64,000 nucleotides of DNA, from the NCBI GenBank assembly GCA_037318855.1, contig CP134874.1:2356598-2420597 (forward strand), written 5' to 3'. The translations under genes were made by a program, and so were the position numbers. Of this stretch, positions 26,373 through 38,392 are shown piece by piece. The notes beneath the pieces are model-generated. The model saw only the letters and a program-made list of their open reading frames with translations, searched no databases and had not been told where the DNA came from. Within the stretch, counting starts at the first letter, position 1. Each line of letters opens with the position of its first letter. This stretch comes from Candidatus Sedimenticola sp. (ex Thyasira tokunagai) (lineage in GTDB: Bacteria > Pseudomonadota > Gammaproteobacteria > Chromatiales > Chromatiaceae).

Positions 26373-26658
26373 CGCTGCCAGCCATGGAGAGCGAAGCGAG
26401 GGCTGGTAATCCCCGGTAGCCGTGAGGCCGCACTGCTTACCCGTCGTGCGCGCAGCGCGCCAGAGGGGAAGCAAAGTAGGCATCCGAACACGGCGTCCAG
26501 TCAATGGGAACTGACTGCGAAGCGGTAACGAGCTTGCGATGTTATCGCGTAGCGGTTAGTGACCAGGACGGCCGGGGTACTAATAGGCTGTCGAAGATTG
26601 AGTGCAAAAGGGGGACTTGGATGTCCCGTTTTGCATCACGAAATCGAAGACTCGCTTA
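26373..26658 (-). mobile_element. Dispersed structured non-coding element, copy 4 (diverged)
   Basis: 286 bases, the same length and ends (CGCTGCCAGCC ... ACTCGCTTA) as copies 1-3, but diverged by roughly a third in the left two thirds; the last ~90 bases are almost unchanged. The left-end stem is CCAGCC/GGCTGG here and ACCGCC/GGCGGT in the others, so both arms changed together. It lies downstream of tolC and is not inside a gene. Confidence 0.8.
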
Positions 26659-27044
26659 CTGTTATTCGACCCGGGTTTTCACCCGTCGAGTTACGGCTAT
26701 CGAAATTGTCTAGATAACACATAGACAACAAGTCGCAAACACGCCTCAAGTCAGACTCACTCCCGATGACTATAAGTTAAAGTCTTCTTTGGCCAGCTAA
26801 GCTGAAACGATGGTTGTGATATCTGAACGACTGAAAAGGCTGGTTAACTACCCCTTGCGCCGCTATAACTCAACATCTTCATATTAAACCAGATCACAAC
26901 TCCCTCAATATTTAGAACAGACATCGTCTATAGGTCACAGAGCGGCCAAAAGACGGGATTAACTCCCAGTTAATTAAGAGTTTTTCTTCAGTCGGAATCA
27001 TTTATTTAGAGCCCAAAATTCTCCTGCCGTGTCTATACTTTTCC
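26659..27044. other. Intergenic region before the kinase cluster
   Basis: 386 AT-rich bases with no supported gene. A TATACT at 27034-27039 ends five bases before the first ATG of the next gene, and there is no ribosome binding site, so a leaderless transcript is possible. No good -35 hexamer is visible. Confidence 0.35.
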
Positions 27045-28586
27045 ATGATGGCCATAGAAAAAAAACGACTACTGGTTGTAGAAGATTTCGACCCCATGCG
27101 GAGGATGATAAGGGAGATGCTTGTCTCCTTTGGCTATGAGCGTGTCACTGTGGTTACGAATGGAAACGAGGCGAAAGAATTTATCTCTTTAAATTCAGTG
27201 GATTGCATCCTTTCTGATTGGAATATGCCGGAAGTCACAGGGCTCGACCTGCTGCGGTACGTACGTTCCACAGATGGCTTGAGAGATACGCCTTTTATTC
27301 TTGTGACCGCAGAAGTCTCTCGCGAAAGTGTCAACAGCGCCATCCTGGAAGGTGTTAACGAATTTCTCGCAAAACCGTTCTCTCCCGGTGGCCTCAAGGA
27401 GAAGCTTGATTGGGTGCTTGCCCATCCGGGGCAAAAAATAATAGACAGGAGGCCCGCTCCGACCTCTGGCAAGGTGGCTTTAACGGAAGGCATAACAAAA
27501 CAGCCGACCAGGGATAGTGTGCTGGTAGTCGATGATGTAGCAACCAACATTGATGTAATAGCCGGCATTTTGTCAAAAAACTACGAGATAAAAATTGCCA
27601 CCAATGGCGAAAAAGCCCTGCAGATTGCCAGTGCCACACCCACACCGGATCTCATTCTGCTCGATATCATGATGCCCGGTATGGATGGTATGGAGGTTTG
27701 CCGCCAACTGAAGCAGGATCGTGCCACAGAAGATATTCCTGTCATATTTCTCACCGCAATGTCAGATGCCAACGACGTTGCAGCCGGGCTCGAGCTGGGT
27801 GCGGTGGATTACATTACAAAGCCGGCCAATCCAACCATTCTAAAAGCCCGGGTGAACACCCATCTACAGCTCTCAAAATCCAGGGATGAGATGAGGGAGC
27901 AGATTGATACATTGGTTGAAAATGCCCAACTGCGTGAAGATGTCGAGCGCATGACCCGCCACGATCTAAAGAATCCCCTCGCAGCCATCATTAACAGGAG
28001 CACCACTCTTCTTGATGACATCCGGATTGGTATGGCGCAGAAGGAGGAGATCACAGAGATCCGCACCGCATCCTACGAGATGTTAAGCATGATCAACCGC
28101 TCCCTGGACCTCTACAAGATGGAGACCGGCACCTACCAGTTCCTGCCGGAGTCTGTGGATATCGTGGCCGTGACCCAAGCAGTGGTAAAGGAGAGCCGCA
28201 TCAACGCTAATGACTACGGAGTATCGATATTCTTCGACGCACCTCAAGCCTGCCATTGTGAGGGAGAGGAGCTTCTCTGCTACTCCATGCTGAGTAATCT
28301 GGTGCGCAATGCGGTAGAGGCTTCACCTAAGAAGGGTGAAGTGAAGGTGGTCATTCAGTGCGAAGGAGGCGTGTCTGTATCCATTCACAACCAGGGGGCG
28401 ATACCCCTCGAAATCAGGGAAAAACTTTTCGAAAAGTATGTCACCGCAGGGAAGGTGGGTGGTACTGGGCTCGGTGCCTACTCTGCAAAACTGATGACCG
28501 AGACCCAGGGTGGTTCAATTGACGTAGAGACATCAGAGCAGTTAGGAACAACATTTACCGTCAGGTTAAATCCAGCCAAAGGATAG
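27045..28586 (+). CDS. REC-REC-histidine kinase
   Basis: A 513-residue soluble signalling protein with two receiver domains ahead of a kinase core. REC1 (~8-125) has phospho-acceptor Asp59 in CILSDWNMP. REC2 (~155-275) has Asp207 in LILLDIMMPG. A short coiled coil leads to an HisKA-like motif RHDLKNPL with His306. An HATPase domain follows, with N box NLVRNAVEASP and G2 box GGTGLGAYSAKLM. With no membrane segment and two input receivers, it may relay or integrate phosphate from other kinases such as the giant kinase nine bases downstream. The ATG has no evident ribosome binding site. First gene of the 27-40 kb signalling cluster. Confidence 0.9.
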   Translation: MMAIEKKRLLVVEDFDPMRRMIREMLVSFGYERVTVVTNGNEAKEFISLNSVDCILSDWNMPEVTGLDLLRYVRSTDGLRDTPFILVTAEVSRESVNSAILEGVNEFLAKPFSPGGLKEKLDWVLAHPGQKIIDRRPAPTSGKVALTEGITKQPTRDSVLVVDDVATNIDVIAGILSKNYEIKIATNGEKALQIASATPTPDLILLDIMMPGMDGMEVCRQLKQDRATEDIPVIFLTAMSDANDVAAGLELGAVDYITKPANPTILKARVNTHLQLSKSRDEMREQIDTLVENAQLREDVERMTRHDLKNPLAAIINRSTTLLDDIRIGMAQKEEITEIRTASYEMLSMINRSLDLYKMETGTYQFLPESVDIVAVTQAVVKESRINANDYGVSIFFDAPQACHCEGEELLCYSMLSNLVRNAVEASPKKGEVKVVIQCEGGVSVSIHNQGAIPLEIREKLFEKYVTAGKVGGTGLGAYSAKLMTETQGGSIDVETSEQLGTTFTVRLNPAKG

Positions 28587-28595
28587 AGGCATCTC

Positions 28596-31500
28596 ATGAC
28601 TCAGGGAAAGGCAGGTATTGGTTTGATATGGGCGCTTTTTATATTGCCGGCTCTGTTATGGCCGGTGATGGGGAGTGCTGCCGCCGATGAAAAAGTCTCC
28701 ATCCAACTCAAGTGGTTCCACCAGTTCCAGTTCGCGGGGTACTACGCAGCCCTGGAGAAGGGCTACTTTGCTGATGAGGGATTGAATGTCACGCTAAGGC
28801 AGCGGGATCCCGCCACCAGCCACATCGAGGACGTCCTTCAAGGGAAGGCCGAGTATGGCGTCGCCGACGCAGGTTTGGTTCTCTCCCGATTAAAAGGCAA
28901 GCCCGTCGTTCTTCTGAGCCAGATTTTCCAGCATTCGCCGCTCGTTTTGCTGGCGTTGAAGGAGAGCGGCATCCGAACGCCTTATGATTTGGCCGGAAAG
29001 ACCATCATGGCCGACCTGGAGGGCAATAGTGACGCACCGCTGAACGCCATGCTGCTCAAAGCACTGGGCGGCCTCGACTCTGTAACCATCAAATCCCACA
29101 CCTACAGCAACGAAGACCTGTTGGATGGCAAGATTGATGTCATGGATGGCTACCTGACTGACCAGCCTTACTGGTTCGAGCAACAGAATCGACCGGTGAC
29201 GGTTCTCGACCCCAGGGATTATGGCATCGACTTTTATGGCGATAACCTGTTCACCACGGAAGAGGAGATCCGCAACCATCCAGAGCGGGTAGAGAAGATG
29301 ACCCGTGCGGTGCAGCGAGGCTGGGCTTACGCCCTGGAGCATCCCAAGGAGGTCGTCGACCTGATCCTGGCCAAGTACGACACACGGAACCTGAGCCGGG
29401 AGCACCTGCTATTCGAGGCGGTTCAGACAAAGAACATTATCCTGCCACAATTTATTAAGATCGGCACCTACGAGCCGTCCCGCTTCGACAAGATGGCCGA
29501 GGTCTACGCACGGCTTGAATTTGCTGATCATGCCAAGGTTGATCAAGGTTTTTTCTATTCCCGGGATGATTTGGGACAATACGGTCGTATCGCTGATGTT
29601 TCACTCAGTCTGACGAAAGACGAACGTGCATGGATTGCGGCACATCCCACCGTCGTGGCGCGGGTGGCGAATGCTCCTCCCTTCCACTTTATGGAATGGG
29701 GAAAACCCACCGGTTATTCGATTGACCTGCTGGAGCGTATTGCCGCTCTGGCGGGTTTTGATGTCCTCTACGTCTCTGGCATCCCCTGGACAGAGGGGCT
29801 GGAGTATCTCAAGAAACAGGACGGCGAGGTGGATCTTCTGCTCACCGCCATGAACACGAAGGAAAGAAGAGCGTTCATGGCCTTCACCAAGGACTACCTG
29901 GAACTGCCCTTCGGAATCATCATTCGGTCCGATGACTCCATCCAAAATGTGGACGACCTGAGCGGAAAAACCGTCGCCGTCGAGAAAGGCTACGCTGTGG
30001 TGAAAAAGATTCGCGAGGGCTATCCAGAAATCAAGGTGATTGAGGTGGCGGGGGAGACGCCAGAGGTACTTCGCCTCGTCTCCTCGGGCATTGCCGACGC
30101 CTATATCGGCAACCTGCCGATAGCCAAGTACCACATCGTCAACCTGGGCTTCGTCAACCTGAAGGTTGCCGGCCCCACTCCTTTTGGTTTCCATTCCCAA
30201 GCCTTTGGGTTGCGCAAAGACTGGCCGCAACTCACCTCCATCCTCAACAAGGCCTTGACCGCCATTCCCCTGGAGGAGCGGCAGGCAATACAGCAACAAT
30301 GGGGGCTTCGTGAGTTGTTGAGGGATAAGACGGAAGCAGCCATTGCATTGACCGAAGAGGAGCGCGCTTTTCTTCAAAAGCACACTACGTTCAAAGTGCA
30401 CATGGAAAGCGGCTATGGGCCCTTCAGCTATATAGATCATGGTGAATTTTTCGGATTTTCAATCGAATATGCCGACCACATTGCCCGCAAGCTCGGCGTT
30501 CAATTCGAGTACGAACCAAACGTGCCGTGGGGCCAGGCGATTGACAATCTGAAAAGCCGTAACATCGATGTGATTGCCCAGATGATCGATTCTGAGGCCA
30601 GGCAGGAGTACACGCTGTTTACCGAAGGGTATTACACCTACCACCAAGGAATAACTGCACGACGAGATCGCGACGAATACGCAACAATCAATCAGCTGTA
30701 TGGCAAGACGGTGGGGGTCGTCCAGGGTTATTACACCGAGGATGTAATCCGTGAGCACCATAAACCGATTAACCTAAAAACCTATCCCGACAACTTGGCT
30801 CTTCTGGGTGCCGTAGTTAAAGGTGAAGTCGATGCGGCTGCCACCACGCACCAGATCATGCAGCACAACATCACGCAACGCTTCTTGAAGGACTTCGTAG
30901 TCAGTCGCCCCATTGTTGATGATCCATATCTCAGTGAAACGCAGGAGACCTTTGGGGTGCGAAAGGATTGGCCACTGCTGCATTCGGCCATTCAAAAGGC
31001 GATGAATGCCACGCACACAGAGCGATTGACGCTTCAGAGAAAATGGTTTGGAGCCACTGAAGAGCCTGTTGCCAAGACAAAATACATTGTCCTGACTAAA
31101 GAAGAAGAGGCCTGGCTTGAGGCGCACCAGAAAATCCGTGTGGGGAGCATGTCTGACTGGCCGCCAATGGATTTCGTTGACAGCCAAGGGAAGCCTCAGG
31201 GTATAGGTGCGCAGTTTATTAATGCGCTCAATCGCCGGTTGGACGGTAGGCTTGTGATGGAACCAGGCCCCTGGAAAGAGATTTATGACAAGGTCAAAAA
31301 CAGGCAACTCGATGCGCTGACCGGAATTACCCCTAAACCCGAACGTGAGGCATTTTTCAATTTCACTGCACCCTATCTCGAGGTGCCCCACGTTATCTTT
31401 TCCCGCAAGGATGCCCCGCCATTCCGTAGCTTGGCAGAACTTAATGGAAAAACGGTGGCCGTTGAACAGGGATTCTTTATCGTCAAGGTACTCCAGGAAA

Positions 31501-34500
31501 AATACCCCAAGATCCATGTTGCCGAGTTCGAAACCACCAGCGATGCTCTCGATGCGGTGGCCAAGGGTGCCGCGAATGCCTACATCGGTAATCGTGCAGT
31601 GGCGATGTACATCATCGAAAATGAACTTATTGCTAATCTCCAGCAGGGAGCAAAAGTCAGGGAAACCGCATCCATCAATGCCATTGGTGTGCGCAAGGAC
31701 CAGCCATTGCTGCGTGATATTTTGCAAAAGGCGCTGGCCAGTATCACGGATGAAGAAAGGGTCTCAATTTTGAGGCGATGGGTAGAGCCGCAAAAGAGGG
31801 GGACAGTTGTTGCGCTGACTGACGGTGAACAGGCATGGCTTAACGAACACCCCGTGATTCGCATGGGCGGTGGCATATTACCCCCCCTGGACGGCATAGA
31901 TGCTGATGGCGAGGTGAAGGGGCTTGCCAGGGATTACGCCGATCTCATCGCCAACAAGCTGGGTATCCATTTTGAGTACAGCACAGGTATTTGGTCCGAA
32001 GTGCATAAGCAGGCCAAACAGGGAGAGATCGATGGCATCCGTCTGCTTATCCCCAGTGAGGAACGTGATCGTTACCTCAACTTCACCCAGCCCTACAGCA
32101 AGCTGAGCTACGGTTTCGTCACGCGCGAATCTACCGACCCTATAACCAACCTTGCCGGACTGGCCGGCAAGCGGGTGGCGACGCTGAAAGCGTCGTATGG
32201 TCATGGCTACCTTACCAAGCATTATCCGGAACTCAATATTGTTCCCTATAAGACCTATGCCGATGGCATCAGCGCCGTCTTCAACGGTGAGGTGGACGTC
32301 TTATTCGGTTCTTTGGCGATGAGTGACCACTTTATACGTTCCCACGCGATTCCCGGCTTGCGGCTCAGCTCGGTGGCTCACGAATTCCCTTCACGTGATC
32401 TTACCATTGGCATTCGTGAAGAGTGGCCGGAATTAATTCCGATTCTCAACAAGGCCATCGCATCGATAAGCGCCGATGAGCATGGCGTCATTAACAGGAA
32501 GTGGATGTCCGGGCAGCCAGAGAGCAGCGCCTTGATCGCTCTGACATCCGAAGAGAAAGCTTGGGTGGATAAACACCGAGTCGTTCGCCTGGGCGTCGAT
32601 TCCGCCTGGCCCCCCTACGATTTCGTCAATGAGAAGGGAGAACATGCCGGTTTCGCTGCCGACATAGTGAAGCTTCTTGAGAAAAAACTGGGGATCAATT
32701 TTCAGTTGGTTCCTGGCCTGACCTGGAGCGATGTGAAGATCAGGGCCAAGGCGCGTGAGTTGGATGTGATCTCACTGGCGTCAAAAACTCCCGAGAGAGC
32801 CAAGTACCTCAAATGGTCGACGCCCATGGTGAACGTACCCTGGGTGGTCGCGACACGGGACGATTTCAAAGCGGTCAGTTCCTCCGATGAACTGATCGGT
32901 CATCGGGTCGTCGTCACCAAGGGACACTCCGTCGTCGCCTATCTTCGCGACAACCACCCGGAATTGGCATTCAGTGAAGCACCGACTCCCCTGGACGGAC
33001 TCAAGATGGTTTCGTCGGGCAGAGCGGATGCTTACATCGGCTATCTGGGAACCATTGGCTATCTCATTCGGGAGGACGGTCTGCGTGGAGGGCTGTTCAA
33101 TCTCAAGATCGCGGGACCGACGGGCTTCCCTACCAGAGAACTATCCATCGCTGTCCGCTCCGACTGGCCGGAACTGGTCACCCTCATCGATAAGGCTCTG
33201 GCGGCCATCAGCAGCGATGAGATGGCCGCAATTCAGGAGAGGTGGATTCCAAAATTGCAAACTGCTACCAAGCCTTCCGTTGAAGAGGAAGACGGCACCT
33301 GGGTGCTTCTCATAGCAGGAATCGCTGTATTCATTATTCTGCTGTTCGTAGCAAGAATTCTGCCGCGTCTGTTCTCCGATGAAATGTTAACCCGTCATTT
33401 TGGCTCGGCCACTTTCAAGATTGTGGTGGTGGCCGGCATTAGCCTTATCACTGCCATGGTGGGTCTGTTGGTCTGGTACACGCTGGACCAGAACAGACAG
33501 GTTGCGCTGCGTTCCTTGAATTCAGAGTTGAAGGTTGTGCTGCAGAACACCATGGAGCGCAATGACACCTGGATAGAGGATCGACTTAATCTGCTCAACC
33601 AACTGGGCCGGGATCCGGAACTGGTTGCCATCACACAACGTCTGCTGACCATCAAGACGGATGCAGAGACCCTGAAACAATCACAACCACTGGCAGAGGC
33701 AAGAGCGTTTGTCGCCGCCCGGGAAGAGGCGTTCGGAAAGATCGGATTTTTCATCATCAGTCCCGACCGTATCAGCATCGGATCCCGGCGTGATGTCAAC
33801 CTGGGTACAGTAAATCTGATCGCCGAGCAGAAGCCGGAACTGTTGGAAAAGGTCCTCCGGGGAGAACCGGCCTTCATTCCACCCATCCGTTCGGATGTGC
33901 ACATCAATCTCAATGGAAGAAAAAGTGAGGAAGCGGAGGAGAAGCCGCTCACCATGTTTTTTGCCGTGCCTATTCGTGATGTGGGTGGTCAGGTGATTGC
34001 GGTCCTGACACAACGCCTCGTTCCGTCAAGACATATGTCTGAGATCACCCACAGCGGCCGTATCGGCCGCACCGGTGAAAGTTATTTCATCAACCGGGAA
34101 GGGCGCCTGGTCACGACCAGCCGCTTCCAGGATCAACTCTATGACATCGGCTTGCTGGATCGAGACGGACCACTCACCGCCACCATCGAAGTGCGCAACC
34201 CCGGCGTCAACCTGCTGAAAGGGAAGCGCTCTTCAGTGTTGCGTTCTAAGCAGCCCTTTACTCGGATGGCCGAGGATCTGTCCCGCCAGGCCCGGGAAAT
34301 GGCCGTGCCGGGATCGGAGACGGAGCACAGTGATATCGTGGTGGATCTGACTGGCTACCGGGACTATCGCGGGGTGCCGGTATTCGGTGCCTGGTTGTGG
34401 GATAAGCATTTGGGCCTGGGCATCGCCACCGAGATCGACGTAGATGAGGCACTCGATGGTTATTACGCTCAACGGCGAAGCCTGTTGATCGTCGCCGGGG

Positions 34501-37259
34501 TGACGCTGTTGCTCTCTATTGCTGCTACCTTGCTCACCATCATGCTTGGCGAGCGCGCGACACGTGTCATGCGTCGTACCCAGGAGGAGTTGGCAGAACG
34601 AGTGGAAGAGCGCACCCGGGAGTTAAGCGACAGTGAATCGCGCTTTCGCACCCTGTTCGAAGGAAGCATCGATGCCAACATGTTGCTTGACGAGAAAGGC
34701 TTCTTCGACTGCAACAGCGCAACCCTGGACCTGTTTGGATGCGCGGACGTGGCAACCTTCATCTCTCTGCACCCAGCTGAGCTGTCACCGCCGACCCAAC
34801 CGGATGGCACACCATCCGACGTGGCTGCGCAACAACACATCGAACAGGCTATTCGTGAGGGCAGTACTATCTTTGAATGGCAGCACTGCCACTACGACAC
34901 CCGCCAGCCGTTCCCTGCAGAGGTACTGCTCAATGCCTTGAAGCTTGGAGAGCGCGACATTCTACAGGCTGTGGTGCGGGATATCACCGATCGTAAACTG
35001 GTCGAGATGGAGATGGCAAAGGCCAAGGATGCCGCGGAAGCAGCCAACCGTTCCAAGAGCGATTTCCTGGCCAATATGAGCCATGAGATACGTACGCCGA
35101 TGAATGCCATCATCGGTATGTCACACCTGGCGCTACAGACAGAACTCAACCCTAATCAGCGCAACCATATCCAAAAGGTGCACAGTTCAGCGGAGGCTTT
35201 GCTGGGTATCATCAATGACATTCTCGATTTCTCAAAGATCGAGGCCGGCAAGCTGGAGATGGAGGCAACCAACTTTCATCTTGAAGATGTTATGGACAAT
35301 CTTGCCAACCTGTTGGGGCTGAAGGCTGAAGAGAAGCGCCTGGAAGTCCTCTTCGACTTGGCCCTGGATGTGCCTACAGCACTTGTTGGGGATCCGCTTC
35401 GACTGGGACAGATCATGCTGAATATAGGAAGCAATGCTGTGAAATTCACCAAGGAGGGTGAGATCCTGCTATCAACAGAAGTAGCAGAGGAAAACGAAGA
35501 TGGCGTGTTACTACGGTTCGCAGTAAAGGACAGCGGCATAGGCTTGAGCCGTGAGGAGCAATCCAGGCTGTTCGAGTCTTTCACCCAGGCCGATGCCTCC
35601 ACGACACGGGAATACGGTGGAACGGGGCTGGGCTTGGCGATTACCAAGAACCTGGTCGAGATGATGGGCGGCGAGATCTGGGTCGAAAGTGAGAAAGGTG
35701 TTGGTAGCACATTCAGCTTTACGGCTCGCTTCGGATTCCAGCAGGGAGTGAAGAGAGTATGTTTGGGGGCAACGCCGGACCTGAGTGGTCTTCGGGTGCT
35801 GGTGGTTGATGATAACGCCTTGGCCAGAGAAGTTATTGGAAAGATGGTCAGTTCCATGGGCTTCTCGGTAGGTTACGCAACCAACGGAGTGGAGGCGCTG
35901 CGTGAGGTAGAGTCGGCATCCGGTAGTGAATCGCCCTACAGATTCGCATTCATGGATTGGAGGATGCCCGAAATGAACGGCATCGAAGCCATCAGAAGGC
36001 TCCAGCAGCAAACCGATATAGATGAAATACCCCAGGTAGCACTGGTTACATCCTACTCCAGGGAAAAAGCGGCCGATGCTGCAAAAGGACTTGATCTCAA
36101 GGGCATACTGAGTAAACCAGTATCACCTTCAATATTATTGAATACCATTCTCAGGGCCTTTGGTCATGAGGTGTCGATGGCGACACGGGCTACCGCACGC
36201 GAGGAAGGATATGAAGAGGCGCTTCGCAGGCTTCGCGGAGCCAAGGTTTTGCTTGTGGAGGATAATGATGTGAATCAGGAGTTGGCCCTGGAGCTGTTGG
36301 TAAACAATGGCCTTAGTGTGGAGGTGGCCTGCAACGGGCAAGAAGCGTTGGTGTTGCTGTCTAGTGAAGATTTCGATGGCGTATTGATGGACTGCCAGAT
36401 GCCGGTGATGGATGGTTACACCGCAACAAGGAAGATACGTGAACAGGATCACCTAAAGGATCTCCCGGTTATTGCGATGACCGCTAACGTGATGGCAGGT
36501 GACAGGGAAAAGGCCTTGGCTGCCGGCATGAACGATCATATTGCCAAGCCGATAAACGTTAGAGATATGTTCAATAGCATGGCGAAATGGATCACGCCGA
36601 GCAAGCCGTTTGAAGAAGCTGCAGGACAACCCAGGCAACCCACTATGGATGCTGACCAGTTTCCAGAGTTGCCGGGGATCAATGTCACTCAAGGGCTGGC
36701 GACTACAGAGAACAATCCGGATCTCTATCGCAAACTGCTGTTTAGGTTCTGGGAGAGCCAGAAAGAGTTTGAAGAGCAGTTCCGTGCCGCCCTGGCGGAT
36801 GAAGATGGGGAGGCGGCTACCCGTGCTGCCCACACACTCAAGGGGGTTGCAGGGAACCTTGGTGCCGAGACGCTTCAGGATGCAGCCCAATCCCTTGAGG
36901 CCGCCTGCAAGGCGGGTGCGGAGAATATTGAACAGTTGCTAACAGATACCGTGGCTGAGCTGAAGCATGTTCTGGAAGGCCTTGATGTGCTGGAGGAACT
37001 ACAGACCGAAGAGACATCAGAGGATTCCGGTGAAATGGATAGGGAGGCAGTGGAAGCGCTGCTGAAAGAGCTTCATGGGCTTGTATCCGGCAACAGCTTT
37101 CAGGCGCTCGACGTTGCCCAGAAGCTGAAGTCCTCCATAACCGGCGCAGATTACTCAGAAAAAATAGAACAAACTGTTATCGCGCTGGAGGGCTATGATT
37201 TTGATGAGGCACTGGAATCGCTTCTGGCTTTGTCAGACGATCTTAATGTTGAGTTGTGA
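28596..37259 (+). CDS. Giant hybrid histidine kinase with six periplasmic binding modules
   Basis: A 2887-residue membrane sensor. A signal segment is followed by an NMT1/THI5-like binding domain (~35-335, [20 protein letters not shown]). Five SBP_bac_3 modules then repeat every 241-248 residues, starting near 337, 585, 832, 1073 and 1314. Each is introduced by an LTxEExAWLxxHP-type linker, and two carry WPP motifs as in BvgS. Membrane helices lie near 1567, 1607 and 1963, with a Cache-like extracytoplasmic domain between the last two. Inside follow PAS (~2012), HisKA ([12 protein letters not shown], ~2161), HATPase (~2240-2370), two receivers (Asp ~2453 and ~2598), an HPt domain ([11 protein letters not shown], ~2746) and a C-terminal helical tail shared with the 38393 kinase. 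BvgS has only two such modules. Ligands are unknown. Confidence 0.93.
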   Translation: MTQGKAGIGLIWALFILPALLWPVMGSAAADEKVSIQLKWFHQFQFAGYYAALEKGYFADEGLNVTLRQRDPATSHIEDVLQGKAEYGVADAGLVLSRLKGKPVVLLSQIFQHSPLVLLALKESGIRTPYDLAGKTIMADLEGNSDAPLNAMLLKALGGLDSVTIKSHTYSNEDLLDGKIDVMDGYLTDQPYWFEQQNRPVTVLDPRDYGIDFYGDNLFTTEEEIRNHPERVEKMTRAVQRGWAYALEHPKEVVDLILAKYDTRNLSREHLLFEAVQTKNIILPQFIKIGTYEPSRFDKMAEVYARLEFADHAKVDQGFFYSRDDLGQYGRIADVSLSLTKDERAWIAAHPTVVARVANAPPFHFMEWGKPTGYSIDLLERIAALAGFDVLYVSGIPWTEGLEYLKKQDGEVDLLLTAMNTKERRAFMAFTKDYLELPFGIIIRSDDSIQNVDDLSGKTVAVEKGYAVVKKIREGYPEIKVIEVAGETPEVLRLVSSGIADAYIGNLPIAKYHIVNLGFVNLKVAGPTPFGFHSQAFGLRKDWPQLTSILNKALTAIPLEERQAIQQQWGLRELLRDKTEAAIALTEEERAFLQKHTTFKVHMESGYGPFSYIDHGEFFGFSIEYADHIARKLGVQFEYEPNVPWGQAIDNLKSRNIDVIAQMIDSEARQEYTLFTEGYYTYHQGITARRDRDEYATINQLYGKTVGVVQGYYTEDVIREHHKPINLKTYPDNLALLGAVVKGEVDAAATTHQIMQHNITQRFLKDFVVSRPIVDDPYLSETQETFGVRKDWPLLHSAIQKAMNATHTERLTLQRKWFGATEEPVAKTKYIVLTKEEEAWLEAHQKIRVGSMSDWPPMDFVDSQGKPQGIGAQFINALNRRLDGRLVMEPGPWKEIYDKVKNRQLDALTGITPKPEREAFFNFTAPYLEVPHVIFSRKDAPPFRSLAELNGKTVAVEQGFFIVKVLQEKYPKIHVAEFETTSDALDAVAKGAANAYIGNRAVAMYIIENELIANLQQGAKVRETASINAIGVRKDQPLLRDILQKALASITDEERVSILRRWVEPQKRGTVVALTDGEQAWLNEHPVIRMGGGILPPLDGIDADGEVKGLARDYADLIANKLGIHFEYSTGIWSEVHKQAKQGEIDGIRLLIPSEERDRYLNFTQPYSKLSYGFVTRESTDPITNLAGLAGKRVATLKASYGHGYLTKHYPELNIVPYKTYADGISAVFNGEVDVLFGSLAMSDHFIRSHAIPGLRLSSVAHEFPSRDLTIGIREEWPELIPILNKAIASISADEHGVINRKWMSGQPESSALIALTSEEKAWVDKHRVVRLGVDSAWPPYDFVNEKGEHAGFAADIVKLLEKKLGINFQLVPGLTWSDVKIRAKARELDVISLASKTPERAKYLKWSTPMVNVPWVVATRDDFKAVSSSDELIGHRVVVTKGHSVVAYLRDNHPELAFSEAPTPLDGLKMVSSGRADAYIGYLGTIGYLIREDGLRGGLFNLKIAGPTGFPTRELSIAVRSDWPELVTLIDKALAAISSDEMAAIQERWIPKLQTATKPSVEEEDGTWVLLIAGIAVFIILLFVARILPRLFSDEMLTRHFGSATFKIVVVAGISLITAMVGLLVWYTLDQNRQVALRSLNSELKVVLQNTMERNDTWIEDRLNLLNQLGRDPELVAITQRLLTIKTDAETLKQSQPLAEARAFVAAREEAFGKIGFFIISPDRISIGSRRDVNLGTVNLIAEQKPELLEKVLRGEPAFIPPIRSDVHINLNGRKSEEAEEKPLTMFFAVPIRDVGGQVIAVLTQRLVPSRHMSEITHSGRIGRTGESYFINREGRLVTTSRFQDQLYDIGLLDRDGPLTATIEVRNPGVNLLKGKRSSVLRSKQPFTRMAEDLSRQAREMAVPGSETEHSDIVVDLTGYRDYRGVPVFGAWLWDKHLGLGIATEIDVDEALDGYYAQRRSLLIVAGVTLLLSIAATLLTIMLGERATRVMRRTQEELAERVEERTRELSDSESRFRTLFEGSIDANMLLDEKGFFDCNSATLDLFGCADVATFISLHPAELSPPTQPDGTPSDVAAQQHIEQAIREGSTIFEWQHCHYDTRQPFPAEVLLNALKLGERDILQAVVRDITDRKLVEMEMAKAKDAAEAANRSKSDFLANMSHEIRTPMNAIIGMSHLALQTELNPNQRNHIQKVHSSAEALLGIINDILDFSKIEAGKLEMEATNFHLEDVMDNLANLLGLKAEEKRLEVLFDLALDVPTALVGDPLRLGQIMLNIGSNAVKFTKEGEILLSTEVAEENEDGVLLRFAVKDSGIGLSREEQSRLFESFTQADASTTREYGGTGLGLAITKNLVEMMGGEIWVESEKGVGSTFSFTARFGFQQGVKRVCLGATPDLSGLRVLVVDDNALAREVIGKMVSSMGFSVGYATNGVEALREVESASGSESPYRFAFMDWRMPEMNGIEAIRRLQQQTDIDEIPQVALVTSYSREKAADAAKGLDLKGILSKPVSPSILLNTILRAFGHEVSMATRATAREEGYEEALRRLRGAKVLLVEDNDVNQELALELLVNNGLSVEVACNGQEALVLLSSEDFDGVLMDCQMPVMDGYTATRKIREQDHLKDLPVIAMTANVMAGDREKALAAGMNDHIAKPINVRDMFNSMAKWITPSKPFEEAAGQPRQPTMDADQFPELPGINVTQGLATTENNPDLYRKLLFRFWESQKEFEEQFRAALADEDGEAATRAAHTLKGVAGNLGAETLQDAAQSLEAACKAGAENIEQLLTDTVAELKHVLEGLDVLEELQTEETSEDSGEMDREAVEALLKELHGLVSGNSFQALDVAQKLKSSITGADYSEKIEQTVIALEGYDFDEALESLLALSDDLNVEL

Positions 37260-37306
37260 TTGATATAGGAAGTAGCTGAGAAAACAAATGAACTTGGAGA
37301 TGAATC

Positions 37307-38335
37307 ATGGCTGATAACACGCAAAAACAGCTGATCCTGGTCGTAGATGACACTCCGGACAATATCGATGTGCTGGGCGGCATTTTAAGTGCTGATTATA
37401 ATATCAAGGCAGCGTTGAATGGTGAAAAGGCACTGAAGATTGCACGCACCGATCCAAAGCCAGACATGATTCTGCTCGACATCATGATGCCTGGTTTGGA
37501 TGGCTACGAAGTTTGCCAGTTGCTTAAAGCGGACCCTGTCACTTCTGACATCCCAGTTATCTTTGTTACAGCAAAAACAGAAACAGTTGATGAGCAGAAG
37601 GGATTGGAGCTGGGTGCGATCGACTACATCACCAAGCCGGTCAGTCCACCCATCGTGAAGGCAAGGGTGCACACTCATCTCGTCCTTTACGATCAAAACC
37701 GTGAACTAACAAGACGTGTAAATGAACGTACTGAAGAGCTGAATCATACCCGCCTGCAGATTATCCAGCGTTTGGGCCGTGCAGCTGAGTACAAGGATAA
37801 CGAGACCGGCATGCATGTTATTCGCATGAGTAACTCTTCAAGGTTGATAGCTCAAGCCTATGGTGGTAACGATGCATGGGTGGAAATGTTCTACAACGCC
37901 GCACCCATGCACGATATTGGAAAGATAGGCATACCTGATCATGTGCTGCTCAAGCCGGGGAAACTGGATTCGGATGAGTGGGAGTTGATGAAAAAGCATG
38001 CCGAGTTTGGTGCCGAGATCATCGGGGAGGATGATAATCCCCTGTTGCAGATGTCACGAACCATCGCCTTGACACACCACGAGAAGTGGGACGGATCGGG
38101 ATATCCAAAAGGACTGGTAGGCGAGGAGATCCCCCTGGAGGGACGCATAGTGGCCATCGCTGATGTCTACGATGCCTTGACTTCTGAGCGCCCCTACAAA
38201 AAGGCCTGGAGTGTGGAGGATGCGGTAAAGCTCATCGATGAAAACAGTGACAGCCACTTTGATCCATCGCTGGTGAAACTCTTCCATGATGTATTCCCGA
38301 AGATCCTTGAAGTATCGAAGCAGTATGCCGATTAG
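37307..38335 (+). CDS. REC-HD-GYP response regulator (RpfG-type c-di-GMP phosphodiesterase)
   Basis: A 342-residue response regulator. The receiver (~7-125) has the phospho-acceptor in MILLDIMMPGLDG (Asp ~60). A helical linker leads to the HD-GYP domain (~145-340) with HDIGKIGIPD near 202 and HHEKWDGSGYP near 258. The full set of metal-binding His/Asp residues appears intact, so c-di-GMP hydrolysis is expected once the receiver is phosphorylated. It starts 47 bases after the giant kinase and precedes another hybrid kinase, so it is the likely output of this cluster. Low c-di-GMP would favour LapG-driven adhesin release. Confidence 0.93.
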   Translation: MADNTQKQLILVVDDTPDNIDVLGGILSADYNIKAALNGEKALKIARTDPKPDMILLDIMMPGLDGYEVCQLLKADPVTSDIPVIFVTAKTETVDEQKGLELGAIDYITKPVSPPIVKARVHTHLVLYDQNRELTRRVNERTEELNHTRLQIIQRLGRAAEYKDNETGMHVIRMSNSSRLIAQAYGGNDAWVEMFYNAAPMHDIGKIGIPDHVLLKPGKLDSDEWELMKKHAEFGAEIIGEDDNPLLQMSRTIALTHHEKWDGSGYPKGLVGEEIPLEGRIVAIADVYDALTSERPYKKAWSVEDAVKLIDENSDSHFDPSLVKLFHDVFPKILEVSKQYAD

Positions 38336-38392
38336 TATGAATGGAGTCAGCGAAGGTTCAGTCCTGTTAGGTAAATATCAGAGCATGAGAAA

